Assembly: GCA_903960725.1 (NCBI GenBank)
Contig: CAJCBY010000492.1
Coordinates: 1 to 11,806 of the forward strand
Source: an uncultured Cytophagaceae bacterium
Lineage (GTDB): Bacteria > Bacteroidota > Bacteroidia > Cytophagales > Spirosomataceae
Reading direction: 5' to 3'
DNA length: 11,806 nt
Shown here: positions 6,891-11,806 of the stretch, piece by piece
How positions within the stretch are numbered: the first letter of the stretch is position 1
How the letters are laid out: every line of letters starts with the position of its first letter
Position numbers and translations under genes: made by a program
Notes under the pieces: model-generated
What the model saw: the letters and a program-made list of their open reading frames with translations, nothing else
Database searches by the model: none
What the model was told of the DNA's origin: nothing

Positions 6891-9353
6891 ATGGAAAAAA
6901 TCCTAAAATTCGGTGGGACCAGTTGTGGTAGTATCGAAAGTATTCAATCTGTTTTGACGATTATCGAGTCAAACGGAAAATCCTCCTCAGATTTTGCTGT
7001 TGTCTTTTCTGCGATGAGCGGTGTGACCAATCATTTGTTGGAAGCGGGCACCCTAGCGGCTCAGCCGAAAAGCACGGTAAATACCTTGATTGAGACGATT
7101 GAAACACGTCATTTTGATATCATTAAGCACTTTATTCCCGTTAAGGAACAAAGCCAAGTGATCGCACATGTGCGCACTTTGGTAAATGAATTGCGTGATG
7201 TGTTGAAAGGAATTAATTTGATTAAGGAGATTTCGCCTAAGACATCTGATGCATTAGTTAGTTTTGGAGAACGTCTTTCGACCTATCTAATTTATGCGAT
7301 TTTAAATCAAAAAGGACTTCCGGTTGTCTATGTAGATTCACGGGAGATCATTAAAACCAATAGCGCTTTTAGTCATTCTGAGATAGATTTTAGTTTAACG
7401 AATCCATTGATTTCTAGTTATTTTGAAGCAAATAAAGGTAAAATTGGTTTAGTGACTGGTTTTATTGCGTCTAATGCGAAAGGTGAGACAACGACTTTAG
7501 GTCGTGGTGGCTCTGATTATACTGCCTCAGTTATTGGTGCAGCTTTAGATGTTAAAGAGATTGAAATTTGGACGGATGTGGATGGAATGATGACGGCTGA
7601 TCCGCGCAAAGTGAAATCTGCTTTCACGATTCCTTCAATTTCGTATGCGGAAGCAATGGAATTAACCCATTTTGGAGCTAAGGTAATTTATCCTCCTTCC
7701 TTGCAACCTGCTTTTGCTAAAAACATTCCGATTCGCGTTTTAAATACCTTTAATCCCAAATTTAAGGGGACAGTTATTAGCAAAGAACCGACCGGAAGTC
7801 CCTATATTATTACGGGTATTTCTTCCATTGATGCGTTAGCATTAGTGAACTTGCAGGGTTCAGGGATGATCGGTGTGGCTGGGGTTTCAGCTAAATTATT
7901 TACCGTTCTTGCCCGCGAAAAAATATCAGTGGTCTTGATTTCTCAGGCTTCCTCAGAACACAGTATCTGCTTTGCCATCGATCCCGCTGTTGCAGATAAG
8001 GTGCGTATGGTAGTAGAAAAAGAATTTGCTGCAGAGATAGCTGCTGGTGATATTGAGGGAATTGATATTCAAAAGGAGCTTTCTGTGATTGCTGTCGTGG
8101 GAGAGGGTATGCGTAAACATACCGGTGTGAGTGGTAAACTATTCTCTTCATTAGGCAAAAACGGGATTAATATTGTCGCAACGGCACAAGGTTCTTCGGA
8201 GTTGAATATTTCGGTGGTGATTGAAAATAAGGATCTCTCTAAGGCTTTGAACGTCATTCACGAGACATTTTTCTTCTCACAAATTAGAACATTGCATCTC
8301 TATTTAGTGGGTGCCGGTCTAATTGGAAAGACTTTATTAGCGCAAATTATTGGTCAGGAGCATTATTTGGCCAAATACAAAGGCATTAAAATCCGATTAA
8401 CCGGGATCGCTAATAGCCGCAAGCAATTAATTAAAGAAGAGGGAATTGCTTTAGATCAGGCACTAAATTTATTAGATCAGGAGGGTGAATCTACGGATTT
8501 GAATGGATTTATTACTCAAATAAAGGCCTTAAACTTACCTAATTCTATCTTCGCTGATTGCACGGCGAGTAAAGAAATTTATACGAATTACTTAGGTTTA
8601 TTTCAGTCGAATATATCGGTGGTTACGCCTAATAAGGTAGCTAATTCAGGTCCTTACGATTTGTATGCTCAATTGCATCAAACAGCTCTTGCTAAGGGAG
8701 TTAAGTTCTTGTATGAGACGAATGTAGGCGCTGGTTTGCCTGTGATTAATACCTTGCAGGGATTGATTGCTTCCGGGGATCGATTCGAAAAAATTGAAGG
8801 TATACTTTCGGGAACTTTGTCCTTCTTGTTTAATCAATTTACCCCCGAAAAGTCTTTCGGTGATGTTTTACGTTCAGCTAAGCAAAAAGGATATACCGAG
8901 CCAGATCCGAGGGAAGATTTAAGTGGTATGGATGTGGCGCGTAAAATTTTGATATTGAGCCGGGAGATCGGTTTGAAATTAGAATTCTCGGATATAACCA
9001 TAGAAAAGATTATACCTCCTGCTTGCGAAACAGCACCTTCGGTAGAGGCGTTTTTTGAAGAGATTGATAGATCCAATGATTTCTTTGAGAAATTAGTCAA
9101 TGAGGCAGCTGCTAAAGGAGAGGTTTTGCGTTATATCGCGTGCTTGCAAGACCAAAAAATCACGATAGGATTACGTTCAGTAGGTCCAACTCACCCATTC
9201 TACCAAATGGATGGAGCTGATAACGTAATAGCCTTTACGACCAAGCGATACCACGATCGCCCTTTAGTTATTAAAGGACCAGGAGCGGGAGCTGAGGTGA
9301 CTGCATCAGGTGTTTTTGCAGATATTGTATCCATCGGTAGCCATCTCTCTTAA
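6891..9353 (+). CDS. thrA: Bifunctional aspartokinase / homoserine dehydrogenase
   Basis: The 820-residue length is typical of E. coli ThrA-type fusions. The protein catalyses aspartate to aspartyl phosphate and, after Asd, aspartate semialdehyde to homoserine, in the cytoplasm. The kinase domain (1 to about 295) shows KFGGTS (6-11), FGERLS (125-130), TLGRGGSDY (202-210) and 'WTDVDGMMTADPR' (227-239). Two ACT regulatory domains follow, around 'GVSAKLFTVLAREKISVV' (331-348) and 'GVSGKLFSSLGKNGINIV' (412-429); in this family they bind threonine for feedback inhibition. The dehydrogenase domain (about 466-820) has GAGLIG (474-479, NAD(P) binding), DCTAS (556-560), TPNKVA (579-584), 'YETNVGAGLP' (608-617), and the catalytic stretch 'EPDPREDLSGMDVARK' with E670, D681 and K685 matching yeast E208, D219 and K223. 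No key residue is missing. The start follows its own promoter and lacks a Shine-Dalgarno sequence. One base separates its stop from thrB. Confidence 0.97.
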   Translation: MEKILKFGGTSCGSIESIQSVLTIIESNGKSSSDFAVVFSAMSGVTNHLLEAGTLAAQPKSTVNTLIETIETRHFDIIKHFIPVKEQSQVIAHVRTLVNELRDVLKGINLIKEISPKTSDALVSFGERLSTYLIYAILNQKGLPVVYVDSREIIKTNSAFSHSEIDFSLTNPLISSYFEANKGKIGLVTGFIASNAKGETTTLGRGGSDYTASVIGAALDVKEIEIWTDVDGMMTADPRKVKSAFTIPSISYAEAMELTHFGAKVIYPPSLQPAFAKNIPIRVLNTFNPKFKGTVISKEPTGSPYIITGISSIDALALVNLQGSGMIGVAGVSAKLFTVLAREKISVVLISQASSEHSICFAIDPAVADKVRMVVEKEFAAEIAAGDIEGIDIQKELSVIAVVGEGMRKHTGVSGKLFSSLGKNGINIVATAQGSSELNISVVIENKDLSKALNVIHETFFFSQIRTLHLYLVGAGLIGKTLLAQIIGQEHYLAKYKGIKIRLTGIANSRKQLIKEEGIALDQALNLLDQEGESTDLNGFITQIKALNLPNSIFADCTASKEIYTNYLGLFQSNISVVTPNKVANSGPYDLYAQLHQTALAKGVKFLYETNVGAGLPVINTLQGLIASGDRFEKIEGILSGTLSFLFNQFTPEKSFGDVLRSAKQKGYTEPDPREDLSGMDVARKILILSREIGLKLEFSDITIEKIIPPACETAPSVEAFFEEIDRSNDFFEKLVNEAAAKGEVLRYIACLQDQKITIGLRSVGPTHPFYQMDGADNVIAFTTKRYHDRPLVIKGPGAGAEVTASGVFADIVSIGSHLS

Positions 9354-9354
9354 T

Positions 9355-10290
9355 ATGGAAAAGATTCGTGTATATGCCCCAGCGACGGTGGCTAATGTGG
9401 CTTGTGGATTTGATATCTTCGGATTTGCGGTGAATCGTCCGGGTGATGAAGTCGTGTTACAAAAGAAATCTACCCCCGGCATTGTTATTAAGGAAATTAC
9501 AGGGGATGGGGGTCGTTTACCTACCGCAGTAGAGAAAAATACAGCAGGTATAGCCATCCAAAAATACCTCGCACATATCGGTCGAGAAGATCAAGGCTTT
9601 GAATTGTCTTTGCATAAAGATATGCCCTTGGGTTCCGGATTAGGTTCCTCAGCGGCTTCGGCTGTGGCAGGTGTTTTTGCGGCAAATGAACTAATGGGCC
9701 GCCCTTTATCCCAAAAAAACCTCTTGCCCTTCGCAATGGAAGGTGAGCGCGTCGCCTGCGGCTCCGCGCACGCGGACAACGTGGGACCTTCGTTATTAGG
9801 AGGCTTTATCATTATTCGTTCCTATGACCCTTTAGATATCATTCAAATACCCGTACCGGCGGATTTATACGCCAGTATCGTTCATCCCCAAATCGAGGTG
9901 AACACCAAAGATGCGCGCGGAATCTTAAACAAAGAAATCTCATTATCTACCACCATCACCCAAATGGGTAATGTCGCTGGGCTTGTCGCTGGTCTTTTAT
10001 TACCTGATTATGATTTGATAGGTCGCTCATTAGTGGATGTAATCATTGAACCATCCCGGGCTATCTTAATCCCAGGGTTTGCCCAAGTAAAGGCTGCTGC
10101 AATTGCAAGCGGTGCGCTAGGTTGCTCAATTTCGGGTTCTGGACCCTCACTTTTTGCTTTATCTAAAGGTGACGAAACGGCCCAAAAAGTAGCGAAAGCG
10201 ATGGCTGCAGAATTTGCCGCCTTAGGCATTGGATCAGAGCAATATGTCTCACAGATTAACCAGAAAGGGCCTGTTATTTTAGCGGACTAA
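9355..10290 (+). CDS. thrB: Homoserine kinase (GHMP family)
   Basis: The 311-residue protein phosphorylates homoserine to O-phosphohomoserine using ATP, the step before threonine synthase. GHMP kinase motifs are intact: N-terminal 'VYAPATVANVACGFDIFG' (6-23), the ATP-binding loop 'PLGSGLGSSAAS' (91-102), 'HADNVGPSLLGGF' (139-151) and the C-terminal 'GCSISGSGPSLFAL' (256-269). The start is placed at 9355 (MEKIRVYAP) rather than the in-frame ATG at 9310, because family similarity begins there and because TAATATG puts it one base after the thrA stop, fitting translational coupling. A start at 9310 would overlap thrA by 44 bases. Codons 131-143 all end in G or C, unlike the rest of the gene. thrC does not follow; the 3' end overlaps the end of xerC on the other strand by four bases. 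Confidence 0.95.
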   Translation: MEKIRVYAPATVANVACGFDIFGFAVNRPGDEVVLQKKSTPGIVIKEITGDGGRLPTAVEKNTAGIAIQKYLAHIGREDQGFELSLHKDMPLGSGLGSSAASAVAGVFAANELMGRPLSQKNLLPFAMEGERVACGSAHADNVGPSLLGGFIIIRSYDPLDIIQIPVPADLYASIVHPQIEVNTKDARGILNKEISLSTTITQMGNVAGLVAGLLLPDYDLIGRSLVDVIIEPSRAILIPGFAQVKAAAIASGALGCSISGSGPSLFALSKGDETAQKVAKAMAAEFAALGIGSEQYVSQINQKGPVILAD

Positions 10291-11156
10291 GCTTTTGGGT
10301 GTGCTTGTAGGTAAATCGCCTTCATTTTCTCCATAGAATTATGGGTGTAGACCTGTGTGGCAGCTAAATTCGCGTGACCTAACAGTTCTTTAATGGCATT
10401 CAAATCAGCTCCTTTATTCAATAAATGCGTCGCATAGGTATGGCGCAATACGTGCGGTGATAACTTCTCTAGCTGACTATATTCCCCTAAATTTTTCTTC
10501 ACTAAACGCTGTACAAACATCGGGTACAAGGGTTCCCCTTTATCTGTGAGTAATAAATTTGCGTGTTCCACTGTACAAAAGTTGCGATAGATTGCAATTA
10601 AGTCGATGAGTAGTCCTGGTATGGGAATCACTCGTTCTTTATTGCGCTTTCCAATAACTCGGATTGTTTTAGCGGCTAGATTGACTTGACTGTTTTGTAA
10701 AGAGATCAATTCTGCTAGCCGAATTCCCGTCCCGTAAAGAAGAAAAAGGATAAGTTCGTCTCTTGCTTCACTGAAATTGGATGCAATTTTACGGTTCTCC
10801 ACCAGGTTTTCCATCTCTGATTCGCGTACAAATTGAGGGATTTTCTTAGTGGTTTTGACCATCCGGATGGAGGTCATTGGATTTTCTTCGATTTTACCCG
10901 TTCGTAAAAGGTACTTATAAAAAGTCCTAAGGGTGGCTAATTTGCGGTTAATGCTTCGGTTTTGGATGGAATCATCTGATAGACTGATGAGCCATTTGCG
11001 AATGGTTAACGCTTTAACTTGCAGGAGTTCAGCTGGTGCGATGAAAGCGGTAAACTGTTCTAAGTCAGTAGAGTAGGAGGTAATCGTGTGTGGACTTAAT
11101 CGTCTTTCGATGGCGAGGTGGTCACAAAAAAAATTGACTAATTCACGATTCATCAT
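10287..11156 (-). CDS. xerC: Tyrosine recombinase, XerC/XerD type
   Basis: The 289-residue length is typical of Xer recombinases, which resolve chromosome dimers at dif near the terminus. The N-terminal SAM-like core-binding domain (about 3-88) contains 'RRLSPHTITSYSTDLEQF'. The catalytic domain (about 105-285) has all six active-site residues: R146 in GTGIRLAEL, K170 in GKRNKER, H235 and R238 in SPHVLRHTYATH, H261 in LGHANLAATQVYTH, and the nucleophile Y270. Its size, intact catalytic set and core context (next to rpsU) argue for a housekeeping Xer enzyme rather than a phage or transposon integrase; XerC and XerD cannot be separated with certainty. The gene opens with two adjacent ATG codons (11156 and 11153), both inside a strong inverted repeat. 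rpsU ends 37 bases upstream, so it is probably the second gene of an rpsU-xerC operon. Its stop codon overlaps that of thrB, tail to tail. Confidence 0.93.
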   Translation of the reverse strand: MMNRELVNFFCDHLAIERRLSPHTITSYSTDLEQFTAFIAPAELLQVKALTIRKWLISLSDDSIQNRSINRKLATLRTFYKYLLRTGKIEENPMTSIRMVKTTKKIPQFVRESEMENLVENRKIASNFSEARDELILFLLYGTGIRLAELISLQNSQVNLAAKTIRVIGKRNKERVIPIPGLLIDLIAIYRNFCTVEHANLLLTDKGEPLYPMFVQRLVKKNLGEYSQLEKLSPHVLRHTYATHLLNKGADLNAIKELLGHANLAATQVYTHNSMEKMKAIYLQAHPKA

Positions 11157-11171
11157 CGAAATTAGTCAATT
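11132..11171 (-). terminator. Stem-loop with T-run spanning the xerC start codons (terminator, attenuator or translation-blocking hairpin)
   Basis: AATTGACTAATT (11132-11143) and AATTAGTCAATT (11160-11171) are perfect 12-bp inverted repeats. Between them CGAT (11146-11149) and ATCG (11155-11158) add an inner 4-bp stem, leaving a 5-nt loop. Read on the minus strand, the direction of rpsU-xerC, the stem is followed at once by T: positions 11133-11126 are eight T in a row. This has the layout of an intrinsic terminator after rpsU, but the stem is AT-rich (3 of 12 G/C pairs) and the xerC start codons lie in its inner stem and loop. The T-run also encodes Phe9-Phe10 of XerC. Function is inferred; the repeat itself is directly visible. 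Confidence 0.5.
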
Positions 11172-11193
11172 CCTTTAAAGATTGTATAGGAAA

Positions 11194-11388
11194 TTAGTTA
11201 TTAATATTTCCGTAAGTGATTTGCTTGTAAGCAGCACGAATCATTTCTTTACGACGACCTACAGAAGGTTTTTCGAAAGCAGATCTTCTACGTAGTTCTT
11301 TCACTACACCTGTTTTTTCAAATTTCTTCTTAAAGCGCTTTAAAGCTTTATCAATTGATTCGTTCTCTTTTATCGAAATAATTAACAT
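11194..11388 (-). CDS. rpsU: 30S ribosomal protein bS21
   Basis: The protein has 64 residues and is rich in Lys and Arg, with the bS21 pattern: 'SIDKALKRFKKKFEKTGV' (11-28), 'LRRRSAFEKPSVGRRKE' (32-48) and a short tail. The family binds the head/platform of the 30S subunit near the 3' end of 16S rRNA. In Bacteroidota, bS21 is known to help hide the anti-Shine-Dalgarno tail, which fits the lack of Shine-Dalgarno sequences in this window. The gene has a strong predicted promoter and a roughly 25-nt A-rich leader without an AGGAGG-like site. xerC follows after 37 bases, and metG is divergent upstream. Confidence 0.95.
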   Translation of the reverse strand: MLIISIKENESIDKALKRFKKKFEKTGVVKELRRRSAFEKPSVGRRKEMIRAAYKQITYGNINN

Positions 11389-11418
11389 TTTCTTTTGTCT
11401 GTTTTTTTAAATTGTGTG

Positions 11419-11448
11419 CAAAGATAATCATATTTTTTTGATGCGCAA
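11419..11448 (-). promoter_or_regulatory. rpsU: Promoter of rpsU(-xerC)
   Basis: On the minus strand TTG (11448-11446) is followed after 19 bases by TATCTTTG (11426-11419). Both elements and the spacing fit the Bacteroidota housekeeping promoter (TTG at -33, TAnnTTTG at -7). Transcription would start near 11413-11415, about 25 nt before the start codon. This is the best promoter match in the window. Confidence 0.75.
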
Positions 11449-11483
11449 TAGGTGAATCGATTATTTCAATGAATGTTTTTGCC

Positions 11484-11491
11484 TATTTTTG
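11484..11491 (+). promoter_or_regulatory. metG: Probable -7 element for metG
   Basis: TATTTTTG matches TAnnTTTG exactly and ends 21 bases before the metG ATG, predicting a leader of about 16 nt. No TTG is found at the expected -33 position. It lies in the 124-base region shared with the divergent rpsU promoter. Confidence 0.5.
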
Positions 11492-11512
11492 TAATTCAAT
11501 TTACCCGAATTT

Positions 11513-11806
11513 ATGTCAGACTTTTCACGGACTACCGTTACTGCCGCGTTAATTTATGCCAATGGACCTATTCATATAGGTCACTTAGCCGGTTGTTATT
11601 TGCCAGCAGATATCTATGTGCGGTATTTGCGCTTGCAAAAAAAGGATGTGATTTTCGTTTCAGGAACAGATGAACACGGGGTGCCCATTACGATTAAAGC
11701 CCGGAAAGAGGGGAAGACACCTCAGCAAGTAGTGGATTATTACTACAAGGAAATCAAAGATTCATTTGAGCAATTTGGCATTTCCTTTGATATCTATGGC
11801 CGCACG
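11513..11806 (+). CDS. metG: Methionyl-tRNA synthetase, N-terminal part (cut by window edge)
   Basis: Ninety-eight codons are present up to the window edge. This class I aminoacyl-tRNA synthetase charges tRNA-Met in the cytoplasm. The start of the Rossmann fold is clear: '[18 protein letters not shown]' with the ATP-binding HIGH motif at residues 21-24, followed by '[16 protein letters not shown]' (48-63), which matches the methionine-pocket region of MetRS. The KMSKS motif, anticodon-binding domain and any C-terminal dimerisation domain lie beyond the window. The ATG at 11513 is chosen because it begins just before the conserved strand and follows a -7 element at a suitable distance; there is no Shine-Dalgarno sequence. 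It is divergent from rpsU. Confidence 0.95.
   Translation, partial: MSDFSRTTVTAALIYANGPIHIGHLAGCYLPADIYVRYLRLQKKDVIFVSGTDEHGVPITIKARKEGKTPQQVVDYYYKEIKDSFEQFGISFDIYGRT

Noticed and set aside
9310..9354. Longer thrB reading frame starting at an ATG at 9310
   Set aside because: It would add 15 residues without similarity to homoserine kinases and overlap thrA by 44 bases; the ATG at 9355 starts exactly at the conserved region and one base after the thrA stop.
10287..11156. The tyrosine recombinase as a mark of an integrated mobile element
   Set aside because: There are no attachment-site repeats, tRNA gene or cargo genes; length, motifs and rpsU context fit housekeeping Xer.
11158..11198. Direct repeat GAAATTAGT at 11158-11166 and 11190-11198
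   Set aside because: Nine AT-rich bases twice in 40 bases; one copy is part of the inverted repeat and the other overlaps the rpsU stop, so coincidence is likely.
11473..11673. Plus-strand frame of 66 codons overlapping the metG start
   Set aside because: It is in another frame than metG, which shows clear MetRS motifs; the composition is that of a shifted reading.

Overview
The window looks like ordinary core chromosome of a member of the Bacteroidota, probably a Cytophagales-type environmental bacterium (the order is a guess from gene content). The evidence is low GC content, start codons without Shine-Dalgarno sequences, several matches to the Bacteroidota promoter pattern (TTG about 20 nt upstream of TAnnTTTG), a fused aspartokinase/homoserine dehydrogenase followed directly by thrB, and an rpsU-xerC pair. 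I see no rRNA, tRNA, CRISPR array, insertion sequence or phage gene, and no intergenic stretch longer than about 125 bases. Both ends cut through genes.

Left part, minus strand (1-4080): a secreted two-domain M16 zinc peptidase, cut at its C-terminus by the window edge, lies 79 bases downstream of a soluble protein made of twelve gapless 34-residue TPR units. Reading in the opposite direction from a shared 86-base intergenic region is a short Ppx/GppA-type phosphatase (4167-5087).

Middle part, plus strand (5151-10290): a compact cluster encodes an ExbB/TolQ proton channel subunit, an ExbD/TolR partner and a small DUF421 (YetF-like) membrane protein, with gaps of 4 and 6 bases. Then comes thrA-thrB with its own promoter and a short leader containing a hairpin. 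ThrA (aspartokinase plus homoserine dehydrogenase) and ThrB (homoserine kinase) give three of the five steps from aspartate to threonine; thrC does not follow.

Right part (10287-11806): xerC (tyrosine recombinase) and rpsU (ribosomal protein bS21) run on the minus strand as rpsU-xerC. The last four bases of xerC overlap the end of thrB tail to tail. Divergent from rpsU is the start of metG (methionyl-tRNA synthetase).

No clearly new multi-gene system is visible. The most unusual non-coding signal is a perfect 12-bp inverted repeat that folds over the xerC start codons and is followed by a run of T in the sense of transcription. It could be a terminator or attenuator, or a translation-blocking hairpin, between rpsU and xerC. 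Secondary points are the thrA leader hairpin, a DUF421 protein in the ExbBD cluster with no tonB, and a short GC-rich codon patch inside thrB.
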